Of a DNA stretch of 64,000 nt, positions 34,855-43,590 are shown one piece after another; the stretch's first letter is position 1, and the number at the start of each line of letters is the position of its first letter. Made by a program: the position numbers and the translations under genes. The DNA comes from Arthrobacter sp. StoSoilB5 (GTDB lineage: Bacteria; Actinomycetota; Actinomycetes; Actinomycetales; Micrococcaceae): positions 4,278,001-4,342,000 of the forward strand of contig NZ_AP024646.1 of NCBI RefSeq assembly GCF_019977235.1, written 5' to 3'. The notes beneath the pieces were generated by a model. That model had not been told where the DNA came from. It ran no database searches and saw nothing but the letters and a program-made list of their open reading frames with translations.

Positions 34855-35866
34855 CGCGGCACCAGCAACCATGCTCGATGTGGCACGGGCGGCCGGCGTC
34901 TCCCGTGCCACAGTTTCGCGTGTTTTCACCGCCCCATCGACGGTTGCGGATGAGACGCGCACCAAGGTGATGGACGCCGTCGCCCAACTGAACTATGTGC
35001 TCAACAGCGCGGCCCGCAGCCTGCGCAGCGGACGTTCCAACACCATCGCGCTCCTGGTGGGCGATATCGCCCAGCCCTTCCACAGCCAGCTTGCCAAGGC
35101 TGTGGCCCACGCCGCCGAAGGCCGCGGTTACAGCGTCCTTCTCTGCGACCTTGACCACAGCATCACGCGCCTGGAGCGATTGTTGGAATCCCTGCCTTTG
35201 CAGGGTGTTGACGGGGTCATCCTCGCAACGGGTGACGACATCGATACCGCCGCCGTGCGTGCCGCCATTGAGGAAGCCGAGGACCGTGGCACCAAGGTTC
35301 TGCTTGGCACGCCGCAGCTTGCAGGGACAGGTGCGCTGGTTCTGACCACGGACTACGAATCCGTTGCCTACCAAGCCACCAAGCATTTGCTGGACCAAGG
35401 CCGCTGGCCCGTGGCGCTGCTCGGCGGCAGCGAATCGTCCGTGCTTTCGCCGTTCCTGACCCTGGGCTTCCTCCGTGCCTGCACCGAGGCTGGGCATGAA
35501 GACGCAGAGGACTTCATTGTCCGCACCGAATACAGCACCGACGCGGCCCGCGGCGCCACGCAGGGGCTACTCGCGGCATCTGTGCAGCCCGAAGGCATCG
35601 TGGCGTCAAGCGTTTCCGTGGCCTTGGGGGCAATGTCCGCACTGGCGGACGCTGGATTGGGGGCGCCCGGGCGAATCGGTCTTGTTGCCTGCGAGGAAGT
35701 CCAGTTGGCCGAGCAATTGCGGCCAAGGCTCACCACGGTCGGCACCAAACTCAACCTCCAGGGCGCTGCCATGGCTGACGCCTTGATCGATGCAATTCAG
35801 GGCCAGCCCCCGAAAGAACACGACTTCGCGCCCGGGCTCAGTCTTCGGGAATCAAGCACTAAGTGA
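34841..35866 (+). CDS. LacI-family regulator of the sulfatase operon
   Basis: The ATG at 34841 overlaps the nucleoside hydrolase gene by 14 bases and gives 341 residues; an ATG at 34871 is also possible. The HTH is ATMLDVARAAGVSRATVSRVFTAPSTVADETR, the hinge SAARSLRSGRSNTIALLVGD, followed by a periplasmic-binding-protein-like effector domain. Fourth gene of the operon, it probably represses from the two palindromes at 30176 and 30221. Its TGA lies inside the first unit of a 32-bp repeat array. Confidence 0.9.
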   Translation: MTVGSAAPATMLDVARAAGVSRATVSRVFTAPSTVADETRTKVMDAVAQLNYVLNSAARSLRSGRSNTIALLVGDIAQPFHSQLAKAVAHAAEGRGYSVLLCDLDHSITRLERLLESLPLQGVDGVILATGDDIDTAAVRAAIEEAEDRGTKVLLGTPQLAGTGALVLTTDYESVAYQATKHLLDQGRWPVALLGGSESSVLSPFLTLGFLRACTEAGHEDAEDFIVRTEYSTDAARGATQGLLAASVQPEGIVASSVSVALGAMSALADAGLGAPGRIGLVACEEVQLAEQLRPRLTTVGTKLNLQGAAMADALIDAIQGQPPKEHDFAPGLSLRESSTK

Positions 35867-35998
35867 GAGAGCGTCCGGCCGAACGCCCAGTTATGTGAGA
35901 GAGCGTCCGGCCGGAAGCCCAGTTATGTGAGAGAGCGTCCGGCCGGAAGCCCAGTTAAGTGAGAGAGGATCCGGCCGGAAGCCCAGTTAGGTGAGAGA
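35863..35998 (+). repeat. 32-bp tandem repeat array 1
   Basis: Four complete units start at 35863, 35895, 35927 and 35959, and an 8-base partial unit at 35991, exact 32-base period. Each unit begins GTGAGAGAG, then a short GC-rich dyad (TCCGGCCGGA), then CCCAGTTA. The array fills the gap between the converging LacI and paaZ genes and starts inside the LacI stop codon. Confidence 0.9.
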
Positions 35999-36001
35999 AG
36001 G

Positions 36002-38101
36002 TTACTTCTCCACGAGGGTCAGGACGTCGTAGGTGGCTACGATCTCGTCGTTCTGGTTGGTCAGGAGGGCGTCCCAAGCAACCTCGCCGTATTCGTCAGT
36101 CTCACGCGGTGTGATCTTCTTGGCGGTCAAGGTGACGCGGATGGAGTCGCCGGCTGCAACGGGGGTGATGAAGCGCAGGCTCTCCAAGCCGTAGTTGGCC
36201 AGGACGGGACCCGGTGCGGGCTCCACGAACAGACCGGCAGCCCAGCTCAGGAGCAAGTAGCCGTGGGCCACGATTCCCGGGAAGAACGGGTTGGCTTCGG
36301 CGGCTTCCTGGTTGGTGTGCGCGTAGAAGGTATCGCCTGTGGAGTTGGCGAAGGCCGTGATGTCCTCAAGGGTCACCTGACGCAAATCGGAGCGAACGGC
36401 GTCGCCGATCCTCAGCGTCGAAAGGTGCTTGCGGAACGGGTGCTCGCCTTCGGTTTCGACCGTGAAGTTGCGGTCCGCGCCGGTGTGCCACTGGCCTGTT
36501 ACAGCGGTGAGCATGTTGGGCGAGCCCTGGATGGCGGTGCGCTGCATGTGGTGCAGGACGGAGCGGATGCCGCCCAGTTCCTCGCCACCACCAGCGCGGC
36601 CGGGGCCTCCATGGACCAGGTGCGGAACGGGTGAGCCGTGGCCGGTGGAGGACCGTGCGTCCTCGCGGTTGAGCATGTGGACGCGGCCGTGGTGGGCTGC
36701 GATTCCTGTGACGAGTTCGCGGGCAACGTCGGGATCGTTGGTGCATACCGATGCCACCAGCGAGCCGGAGCCGCGGGCCGCGAGACGAATAGCATCGGCC
36801 AGGTCCGTGTAGCCGATCACTGAGGACACGGGACCGAACGCTTCGAGCGAGTGGACTTCTTCGGCTTCGGCATCGGCCCAGCTGAGGAGCACGGGAGACA
36901 TGAACGCGCCGTCTTCCACGACGCCCACCTTGCCGCCGACGGAGGTGACCGACGGCGAATCGAGCGTTCCGTACGCAAGCTCACCACCGGCGTCGAGCAT
37001 TGATTGAACGGCCGCGCGGACGTCGGCGAGCTGTTCCAGCGAAGCCAACGCGCCCATGGTGACGCCCTCAGCGCGGGGGTCGCCAACGACGACGCGCTCG
37101 TTGATGCGGGCGCCGACGGCGGCTGCGACCTCGGCGGTGAGTTCCTGCGGCACGATGATGCGCCGGATGGCGGTGCACTTCTGGCCGGCTTTGACGGTCA
37201 TTTCGGTGACGACGGCCTTGACGAATGCGTCGAACTCCGGCGTGCCTGGGACGGCGTCGGGGCCGAGGATGGCGGCGTTGAGCGAGTCGGTCTCGGAGGT
37301 GAAGCGGACGCCGCCCTGGACCACGTTGCGGTGCGACTTGAGGGAGTTGGCTGTGGACGCCGAGCCTGTGAAGGAGACGAGGTCGCGGTAGTCGAGTTCG
37401 TCCAGGATGGTCCGGGCGGAGCCGGAAATGAGCTGAAGCGAGCCCGCGGGCAGGATGCCGGATTCAACGATGGCCCTGACGGCGGCTGCGGCTACGTATC
37501 CCGTGGGCGTTGCTGGCTTGACGATGGTGGGGACACCGGCCAGGAATGCAGGGGCGAACTTCTCGAGCATTCCCCACACCGGGAAGTTGAAGGCGTTGAT
37601 CTGCACGGCGACGCCGGGAATGCGTGTGTAGATGTGCTCACCGACGAACGAGCCATCCTTGGAGAGGACCTCCATGGGGCCGTCCACAACAACCTGCGAG
37701 TTCGGCAATTCGCGGCGGCCCTTGGAGCCAAACGTGAAGAGCACGCCGATGCCGCCGTCGATGTCGATCATGTTGTCGATCTTGGTGGCGCCGGTCTGGG
37801 ATGAGGACGCGTACAGCTCTTCTCGCCGGCCGTTGAGGTACTGCGCCAGCTCTTTGAGCTTGAGGGCGCGCTGGTGGAAGGTCAGCTTCCCGAGTTCCGT
37901 CTGGCCTGTGGTGCGGCCGTGATTTACGACGGCGGCAAGGTCCAGTCCGTCGGTGCTCACGTTGGCCAGGACCTCTCCGGTGCTGGCATCGCGAACAGGG
38001 ACCTTTTTGGCATCAGGGGCCGGCGTCCACCAGGCATCCTGGACGTAGCTGGGAACGGTTGCAACGGCTGTGGTTTCCGGGGCGACTGCGGTAGTGGTCA
38101 T
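36002..38101 (-). CDS. paaZ: Bifunctional oxepin-CoA hydrolase / semialdehyde dehydrogenase
   Basis: The ATG at 38101 follows GGAAGGA and gives 699 residues. Residues ~1-530 are an aldehyde dehydrogenase (INAFNFPVWGMLEKFAPAFLAG, SFTGSASTA, catalytic Cys in GQKCTAIRR). Residues ~560-690 are a MaoC-like R-hydratase (ITAFANSTGDTFYAHTNQEAAEANPFFPGIVAHGYLLLSWAAG). The hydratase opens oxepin-CoA and the dehydrogenase oxidises the resulting aldehyde. It is not with the epoxidase operon but 29 kb away, with its own PaaR-type box. Confidence 0.96.
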   Translation of the reverse strand: MTTTAVAPETTAVATVPSYVQDAWWTPAPDAKKVPVRDASTGEVLANVSTDGLDLAAVVNHGRTTGQTELGKLTFHQRALKLKELAQYLNGRREELYASSSQTGATKIDNMIDIDGGIGVLFTFGSKGRRELPNSQVVVDGPMEVLSKDGSFVGEHIYTRIPGVAVQINAFNFPVWGMLEKFAPAFLAGVPTIVKPATPTGYVAAAAVRAIVESGILPAGSLQLISGSARTILDELDYRDLVSFTGSASTANSLKSHRNVVQGGVRFTSETDSLNAAILGPDAVPGTPEFDAFVKAVVTEMTVKAGQKCTAIRRIIVPQELTAEVAAAVGARINERVVVGDPRAEGVTMGALASLEQLADVRAAVQSMLDAGGELAYGTLDSPSVTSVGGKVGVVEDGAFMSPVLLSWADAEAEEVHSLEAFGPVSSVIGYTDLADAIRLAARGSGSLVASVCTNDPDVARELVTGIAAHHGRVHMLNREDARSSTGHGSPVPHLVHGGPGRAGGGEELGGIRSVLHHMQRTAIQGSPNMLTAVTGQWHTGADRNFTVETEGEHPFRKHLSTLRIGDAVRSDLRQVTLEDITAFANSTGDTFYAHTNQEAAEANPFFPGIVAHGYLLLSWAAGLFVEPAPGPVLANYGLESLRFITPVAAGDSIRVTLTAKKITPRETDEYGEVAWDALLTNQNDEIVATYDVLTLVEK

Positions 38102-38168
38102 CGTCGACGGGTCCTTCCAAGGCACGTGAAATCGGCACGGTCATTGGGTCTGCGGGAGCGCAAACATT

Positions 38169-38190
38169 ACTGACCGGCCGTTCGGTAATA
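38169..38190 (-). promoter_or_regulatory. PaaR-type operator upstream of paaZ
   Basis: The best copy of the box: core ACTGACCGGCCGTTCGGTAA, with matching half-sites on both sides. On the minus strand the TATATT just upstream (38192-38187) is a likely -10 that overlaps the box, as at the other paa promoters. Confidence 0.78.
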
Positions 38191-38237
38191 TATACAGGGT
38201 ACATGAATGCCCCGAGGAGTACAGCAGGAATTTCTGC

Positions 38238-38380
38238 GATGCTCTCTCAGATGCAACCGCTTTTTGGCGGATGCTCTTTCACATCCAACCGCTTTTTGGC
38301 GGATGCTCTCTCACATCCAACCGCTTTTTGGCGGATGCTCTCTCACATCCAACCGCTTTTTGGCGGATGCTCTCTCACAT
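38238..38380 (-). repeat. 32-bp tandem repeat array 2 (inverted relative to arrays 1 and 3)
   Basis: GATGCTCTCTCA-type unit starts occur at 38238, 38270, 38302, 38334 and 38366, exact 32-base period. Read on the minus strand each unit is GTGAGAGAG, a short link, then the hairpin CCGCCAAAAAGCGG and GTTGGAT. It begins one base after the phosphatase stop on that strand and ends near the paaZ promoter. Confidence 0.9.
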
Positions 38381-39084
38381 CACTGCAACTTCGCCCGGAT
38401 CGCCGCCACCTCACCTTCCGTCACCCCGTTCCGCGCCAGGAATGATTCAACGTCCAGCGAACCCAGAAACGTCCTCACACCAGCCCGTTTCTGCTCCAAC
38501 CAAGCCTCAAAGTCCTCGCCTGAAAGGTAGGGGTCATGGGCGTGCGGCGCCCCATGGGTGCGGTGCCGCTCGTTGATCCCCCGCGCCGCCAGTTCGTAGC
38601 CGCGCAGGATTTCGTCATCGCCAACACCGGCCAAACGCTGCAACATAAGTGCGATCACACCGCTGCGATCCCGGCCTGCCGAGCAGTGGATCACAACTTT
38701 TCCGGGCGACGCCGCGATTGCCTTGAAGACGGCCGCGATCTTCTCCGCAAACAGCCCCACATACTCGCCGTACTGCGCGGGGTCCTTCAGGTACGGGCCG
38801 AACAGCTGGCCGAACCCGCTATGGTCCGGGTCCTCCGTGGGGCAATGTACGACGTCGATGCGAGCCTTCACATCGTCCGGCACCGCGGGATCGGTGTCGC
38901 GTTGCCGCCGCTCGCCCGAGGCGCGCAAGTCGATGATGGTGCGGACGCCGTCGTCGTACATCTGGTGCCAACCAGCCTCGGTAAGCCACTCGTGGCGACC
39001 CATCCTGTACACGTCCCCCGCGATCCGCCAAGCATTCACGGCGCCATCCCAGTGGACACCCAAGTGCGGTGCTGTCCCGTCCAT
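38380..39084 (-). CDS. Tyrosine-protein phosphatase (Y_phosphatase3/PtpB type)
   Basis: The 234-residue protein has VIHCSAGRDRSG with Cys134 and Arg140 of the C-x5-R loop, preceded by RTIIDLRASGERRQRD and followed by ALMLQRLAGVGDDEILRGYELA. This is the family that includes mycobacterial PtpB and dual-specificity/lipid phosphatases. Its target is unknown. A VAAIRAKL tail ends directly at repeat array 2. Confidence 0.9.
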   Translation of the reverse strand: MDGTAPHLGVHWDGAVNAWRIAGDVYRMGRHEWLTEAGWHQMYDDGVRTIIDLRASGERRQRDTDPAVPDDVKARIDVVHCPTEDPDHSGFGQLFGPYLKDPAQYGEYVGLFAEKIAAVFKAIAASPGKVVIHCSAGRDRSGVIALMLQRLAGVGDDEILRGYELAARGINERHRTHGAPHAHDPYLSGEDFEAWLEQKRAGVRTFLGSLDVESFLARNGVTEGEVAAIRAKLQ

Positions 39085-39117
39085 AGGAGCCAGCTAAGCA
39101 CATTCGTCCGCTTCGAT

Positions 39118-39194
39118 GTGAGAGAGGAACCGCCAAAAAGCGGTTGGAAGTGAGAGAGGAACCGCCAAAAAGCGGTTGGAAGTGAGAGAGGAAC
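39118..39194 (+). repeat. 32-bp tandem repeat array 3
   Basis: Units start at 39118 and 39150, with a truncated third at 39182. Each is GTGAGAGAG-GAA-CCGCCAAAAAGCGG-TTGGAA. The array lies in the divergent region between the phosphatase and the LacI gene. Its hairpin is the same as in array 2. Confidence 0.9.
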
Positions 39195-39239
39195 GGATTG
39201 GTATTGCGCAGGCCAAGTGACTCATGTCATACTCTTACT

Positions 39240-39264
39240 CGATGCGCATCGACGATACGTATCG
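39240..39264 (+). promoter_or_regulatory. Paired LacI operators before the regulator gene
   Basis: CGATGCGCATCG (39240-39251) and CGATACGTATCG (39253-39264) are both perfect 12-bp palindromes separated by one base. A closely related pair lies before the ABC importer genes. This suggests autoregulation by the downstream LacI protein. Confidence 0.75.
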
Positions 39265-39309
39265 ATGACTACAGAAACCGTTCAGCAGAGAGCGCAAGGA
39301 GGCCAGGGC

Positions 39310-40332
39310 ATGCCCACCAGCAAGGACGTTGCCCAGGCCGCCGGCGTTGCACAGAGCACGGTTTCATATGTTCTAAGCGGCAAGCGGCCCATCTCCGAGA
39401 AAACGCGGAAAAAGGTAGAGGACGCTATCCAGCAGCTGACCTACCAGCCAAATGCCGGGGCCCGCGCACTGGCCAGCCGCCGGACCCGCGTGATCGGCCT
39501 GGTCATCCCCTTCATCCCCGAGTTGCACATGGCATCGATCATGGAATTCGTCTCCGTGATTGCCAACACCGCCCGCCAATATGACCACGACATTCTGCTG
39601 GTCACTGAGGATGAGGGCGCACCCGGACTGCAGCGCGTGGTTGGCCAGCAGATTTGCGATGGCCTGATCCTCATGCAGGTGGAAGGCGACGACGAACGGC
39701 TCCCGGTAGTCCGGAGCCTCCACGTTCCAGTGGTGCTCATCGGCATCCCCCATGATCCTTCGGGGCTGGTCTGCATTGATGCCGACTTTGAAATGGCCGG
39801 CGAACAATGCGTACAGGACCTCGCTGCGGCAGGGCATGAAGTTATCTCCGTCCTCGACTGGCAGCCGGAAGTGGTGGACCGCCACGTGAACTATGTTGAG
39901 CGGTTCATGTCCGGCACCGACAAAGCCGCCCAAAGCCTGGGCGTCAAAGTGCTGCACCTGCCCGGCGGAACTGACCGTGATGCGATCGCGGATTCCGTGG
40001 ACAAAGCCTTGGCGGAGACCACTGGCGTGCCTGCGTTTATCGCTCCGGACGGCACCGTTCAAGATGTTCTGCGACGCGTTCTTACCAACCGCGGACTGAC
40101 TCCGGGCAAGGACGTTTCCGTGATCGGCAGCGCCTCCCCCACGCTTGCCGAGCTGCAGCCCATCCCACTTTCCACCATTGACCTCCGCCCGGCCGAAGTC
40201 TCACGCCGCGCGGTGAAGATTATCTGCGATCTCCTCGAAGCCGAAAACCAGGGACCAACCGAATCCCTGGAATTGGTACCCACGGTCATTACGCACCGTG
40301 CCAGCACGCTCCGTCCACCCCACGGCAGCTAA
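39310..40332 (+). CDS. LacI-family regulator of the ABC sugar operon
   Basis: The ATG at 39310 has AAGGAGG seven bases upstream and gives 340 residues; an upstream ATG at 39265 would start at the edge of the operators. The HTH is TSKDVAQAAGVAQSTVSYVLSGKRPISEKTR, the hinge ARALASRRTRVIGLVIP, and a sugar-binding-type effector domain follows. It precedes the solute-binding protein gene by 100 bases containing the second operator pair. Confidence 0.92.
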   Translation: MPTSKDVAQAAGVAQSTVSYVLSGKRPISEKTRKKVEDAIQQLTYQPNAGARALASRRTRVIGLVIPFIPELHMASIMEFVSVIANTARQYDHDILLVTEDEGAPGLQRVVGQQICDGLILMQVEGDDERLPVVRSLHVPVVLIGIPHDPSGLVCIDADFEMAGEQCVQDLAAAGHEVISVLDWQPEVVDRHVNYVERFMSGTDKAAQSLGVKVLHLPGGTDRDAIADSVDKALAETTGVPAFIAPDGTVQDVLRRVLTNRGLTPGKDVSVIGSASPTLAELQPIPLSTIDLRPAEVSRRAVKIICDLLEAENQGPTESLELVPTVITHRASTLRPPHGS

Positions 40333-40364
40333 TCCTTCTCCAAAGCACCCTGCACCACCTCCAT

Positions 40365-40400
40365 TTGCGAATTATCGATACGCATCGTCGATACGCATCG
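40365..40400 (+). promoter_or_regulatory. ABC operon promoter with paired LacI operators
   Basis: CGATACGCATCG occurs twice, at 40376-40387 and 40389-40400, one base apart. TTGCGA (40365-40370), a 17-base spacer and TCGATA (40388-40393) are a plausible promoter lying under them. Confidence 0.7.
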
Positions 40401-40432
40401 ACAAATCAGAAACCTAGAAAAAGGAACAGACA

Positions 40433-41668
40433 ATGAAGTCAGCACAAAGGACAACCCGTCCTCTCGCCCTCGCCGTCGCTGCATTGGTAGGCCTGCCTCT
40501 GGCCCTCACAGCCTGTGGGACGTCCACTGCAGCATCGTCGTCGGAAGCCGTCACTGAGATCTCCGTGATGGACTACTACAACAACGAGCCGGACAAGTCC
40601 TTCATTGGCGACGCCCTGACCAAGTGCGGCACCCAGGCAGGTGTCACCATCAAGCGGGAGACCGTCCCGGGCAAGTCCCTCATCTCCAAGGTGCTCCAGC
40701 AGTCCTCATCCAAGACGCTGCCGGATGTGCTCATGCTGGACAACCCGGACCTGCAGCAGATTGCCGCCACTGGCGCCTTGGCTCCCCTGGCCGACTTCAA
40801 GATCAGCACGGACAACTTCGCAGAGGGAGTCCTCAGCGCAGGCACGTACAAAGACAAGGTGTACGGCCTGGCTCCCACTGTGAACACCATCGCTTTGTTC
40901 TACAACAAGGACATCCTGGATAAGGCCGGAGTAACCCCGCCCACCACCTGGGATGATCTGAAGGAAGCAGCCGCCAAGCTCACGGCCGGCGACCAGTACG
41001 GGCTCGCATTCAATGCCAACCCCACCTATGAAGGCACCTGGCAGTTCCTGCCGGTCATGTGGTCCAACGGAGGCGATGAGAAGAAGATTGACACCAAGGA
41101 GACCGAACAGGCACTCCAGCTCTGGACTGACCTGGTCAAGAGTGGCTCCGTCTCATCCTCGGCCCTGAACTGGACCCAGGCCGACGTCAAGGACCAGTTC
41201 ATGGCCGGCAAAGCAGCCATGATGGTCAACGGCCCCTGGCAGATCCCGGCCCTGGATAAGCAGCCAACCCTTCAGTACGGTGTGGTGAAGATCCCCGTAC
41301 GCGAAGCCGGCCAGACGTCCGTCGCACCGCTCGGTGGCGAAGTATGGACGGTTCCCCAGACGGGCAATAAGGCACGCCAGGCCAAGGCCGCAGAAGTGGT
41401 CGCCTGCCTGAACAGCGACGAGAACCAGATGGCCATGGCCAAGGTCCGCAACACCATCCCCTCCAAGACCACGCTGGCGGACAAGTTCGCCACGGAAAAC
41501 CCCAAGCTCGCAACATTCACTGAGCTGATCAAGACCGCGCGCGCACGCACCGGCCAGCTCGGCGAAGGATGGCCGGCCCAGGCAACAAAGATTTACACCG
41601 CAATCCAGACGGCCCTGACCGGTAATGCCTCACCGGCCGATGCCCTCAAGCGGGCGCAAGGCCAGTAA
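40433..41668 (+). CDS. ABC transporter sugar-binding lipoprotein
   Basis: The 411-residue protein has a lipoprotein signal: positive N-terminus, hydrophobic stretch and LTAC lipobox (Cys28). The mature part is an extracellular solute-binding protein family 1 fold (LPDVLMLDNPDLQQIAATGALAPL, NTIALFYNKDILDKAGVTPPTTWDDL, AMMVNGPWQI). AAAAGGA precedes the ATG. It delivers a carbohydrate to the two permeases downstream; no ATPase gene is in the cluster, so a shared MsiK-type ATPase encoded elsewhere is likely. Confidence 0.93.
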   Translation: MKSAQRTTRPLALAVAALVGLPLALTACGTSTAASSSEAVTEISVMDYYNNEPDKSFIGDALTKCGTQAGVTIKRETVPGKSLISKVLQQSSSKTLPDVLMLDNPDLQQIAATGALAPLADFKISTDNFAEGVLSAGTYKDKVYGLAPTVNTIALFYNKDILDKAGVTPPTTWDDLKEAAAKLTAGDQYGLAFNANPTYEGTWQFLPVMWSNGGDEKKIDTKETEQALQLWTDLVKSGSVSSSALNWTQADVKDQFMAGKAAMMVNGPWQIPALDKQPTLQYGVVKIPVREAGQTSVAPLGGEVWTVPQTGNKARQAKAAEVVACLNSDENQMAMAKVRNTIPSKTTLADKFATENPKLATFTELIKTARARTGQLGEGWPAQATKIYTAIQTALTGNASPADALKRAQGQ

Positions 41669-41678
41669 GCAGCCAGCC

Positions 41679-42692
41679 ATGTCATTGACAACAGATCTAT
41701 CGCAAACAGCGCCACGTTCCACCGGAAAGGCCGCGGGAAAGGCCAACCGGAAGCACGGCCGCGTGGCCGACCCCCAAACGGAAGCGCGGACCCCCAGGCG
41801 GCGCACCCGCCAACGCCGCGAGCGCATCTTCCAGTGGCTCTTCCTGGTCCCTGCTGTGGTCTACATGGCGCTGTTCTTTGGCTACCCCGTGGTCAAGAAC
41901 GTCGTCATGAGTTTCCAGGACTACACAACGGCCACGTTCTTCACCGGAGAGGCCCCCTGGGTGGGTTTCGCCAACTACGTGACTGTCTTGTCGTCGTCGT
42001 TGTTCTCAACCTCACTGCTGAACACTGCTCTGTTCACCATCGGTTCCATTATCGGCCAATTCGCGATCGGGCTGGCGCTGGCCATCTTCTTCCAGCGGAA
42101 GTTTCCGCTCAACGGAATACTGCGGTCCCTGCTCCTTCTCCCTTGGCTCCTTCCCTTGATCGTTTCGAGTGCCGTGTGGCGCTGGATCCTGGACAAGGAC
42201 AGCGGAGCATTGAACCGCTTCCTTGGCGACCTCGGCATCATCGATACCGGCATCCCGTGGCTGACCAGCACCTCGCTTGCCCTGATCGCGGTGGTAGGCG
42301 TGAACATCTGGATCGGCATTCCCTTCAACCTGACCATCCTCTACGGCGGCTTGCAGGAGATCCCGGACGAGCTTTACGAGGCCGGATCCCTGGATGGGGC
42401 CACGGGTTGGAGGGCGTTCCGGCACATCACGTGGCCGATGCTCCGACCGGTGGTGAGCGTGGTGCTGGTGCTCGGCGTCGTCTACACCCTCAAGGTGTTG
42501 GACATCATCCTGGGCCTGACCAATGGTGGCCCGGCGAACTCGACCCAGACCATCGCCACCCAGTCCTACGATCTCTCGTTCCACGAATTCAAGTTCGGCG
42601 AGGGCGCGGCGCTGGGAAACGTACTGGTGATCATTTCCTTGGTCTTCGCGGTCCTGTACCTGCGGGCCAGCCGACGCGCAGTGGATGAGTGA
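41679..42692 (+). CDS. ABC sugar permease, MalF type
   Basis: The ATG at 41679 gives 337 residues, 10 bases after the binding-protein stop. A basic Arg/Lys-rich cytoplasmic N-terminus (~45 residues) precedes six membrane helices. The EAA loop reads LYEAGSLDGATGWRAFRHITWPMLRP at ~225-250, the contact with the ATPase. Partner of the next permease. Confidence 0.92.
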   Translation: MSLTTDLSQTAPRSTGKAAGKANRKHGRVADPQTEARTPRRRTRQRRERIFQWLFLVPAVVYMALFFGYPVVKNVVMSFQDYTTATFFTGEAPWVGFANYVTVLSSSLFSTSLLNTALFTIGSIIGQFAIGLALAIFFQRKFPLNGILRSLLLLPWLLPLIVSSAVWRWILDKDSGALNRFLGDLGIIDTGIPWLTSTSLALIAVVGVNIWIGIPFNLTILYGGLQEIPDELYEAGSLDGATGWRAFRHITWPMLRPVVSVVLVLGVVYTLKVLDIILGLTNGGPANSTQTIATQSYDLSFHEFKFGEGAALGNVLVIISLVFAVLYLRASRRAVDE

Positions 42693-42699
42693 GGAAACC

Positions 42700-43563
42700 A
42701 TGACAACCGTTCTGAAAGCATCCGTCCGCCCACCGGTACGTGTAAAAGCACCAGCAAACAACCGCAAGAACTGGGGCTACACGGCATTGGCCATCTTCTT
42801 CCTGGCCATCATGCTCTTCCCGGTGTACTGGATGGTGAACGCCTCCCTGCAGCCCAACGGCACTACGTTGGAAACCTCGTGGCTGCCCTTGAAGCCGGAC
42901 TTCACCGGCTATGCCACAGCCATCAGCGAACAAGCCGGCAATCTCGGCACCAGCCTGATCATCTCCCTCGGCAGTGTGGCATTGAGCCTGGCAATCGCAG
43001 CTCCGGCGGCCTACGCCCTGGCCTACTTCAAGGTCCGCGGCGCGGGAGTTGTCCTGTTCGCCATCCTCATCAGCCAAATGATCCCAGGCATCGTGGTAGC
43101 CAACGCCCTGTACACGGCATACAACGACCTCGGGCTGCTCAACTCCATTCCGGGGCTAATCCTTGCAGACGCGGCACATGGAATCCCGTTCGCCATCCTC
43201 ATCATCCGGGCATTCATGAACGGCATGCCGGCGTCCGTGATTGAGGCAGCGCGGGTGGATGGTGCCGGACACGTCCGGGCGTTCTGGTCGATCGTGATTC
43301 CGTTGAGCCGGAACTCACTGATCACTGCGGGTCTCTTTACGTTCCTGTTTGCATGGAGCGACTTCCTGTTCGCCCTGACCCTAACCACCACGGAAGCGGT
43401 CCGTCCCGTCACCCTGGGCATCTTCCAGTACATCGGCGCCTACGTGAACGACTGGAGTTCAGTCATGGCGACGGCGGTACTCGCTTCCATCCCGGCCATC
43501 GTCCTGCTGGTCGCGGCCCAAAAATACATCGCTGCAGGCACCACCGGCGGCGCGGTCAAGTAG
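42700..43563 (+). CDS. ABC sugar permease, MalG type
   Basis: The ATG at 42700 (MTTVLKAS) has GAGGA just upstream; an ATG at 42685 overlapping the previous stop is the alternative. It has 287 residues, six membrane helices and an EAA loop VIEAARVDGAGHVRAFWSIVIPLSRN. VNASLQPNG near residue 50 is typical of the second carbohydrate permease. Confidence 0.92.
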   Translation: MTTVLKASVRPPVRVKAPANNRKNWGYTALAIFFLAIMLFPVYWMVNASLQPNGTTLETSWLPLKPDFTGYATAISEQAGNLGTSLIISLGSVALSLAIAAPAAYALAYFKVRGAGVVLFAILISQMIPGIVVANALYTAYNDLGLLNSIPGLILADAAHGIPFAILIIRAFMNGMPASVIEAARVDGAGHVRAFWSIVIPLSRNSLITAGLFTFLFAWSDFLFALTLTTTEAVRPVTLGIFQYIGAYVNDWSSVMATAVLASIPAIVLLVAAQKYIAAGTTGGAVK

Positions 43564-43590
43564 ACCGTCACTCATCAGAAGGAATGAATC

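Noticed and set aside
38536..39153. Plus-strand frame opposite the tyrosine phosphatase gene
   Set aside because: The phosphatase has the complete C-x5-R loop and flanking motifs on the minus strand; the plus frame has no recognisable features.
35863..39194. CRISPR array made of the 32-bp repeats
   Set aside because: Units are directly joined with no unique spacers, differ in their hairpin part, and no cas genes are present.
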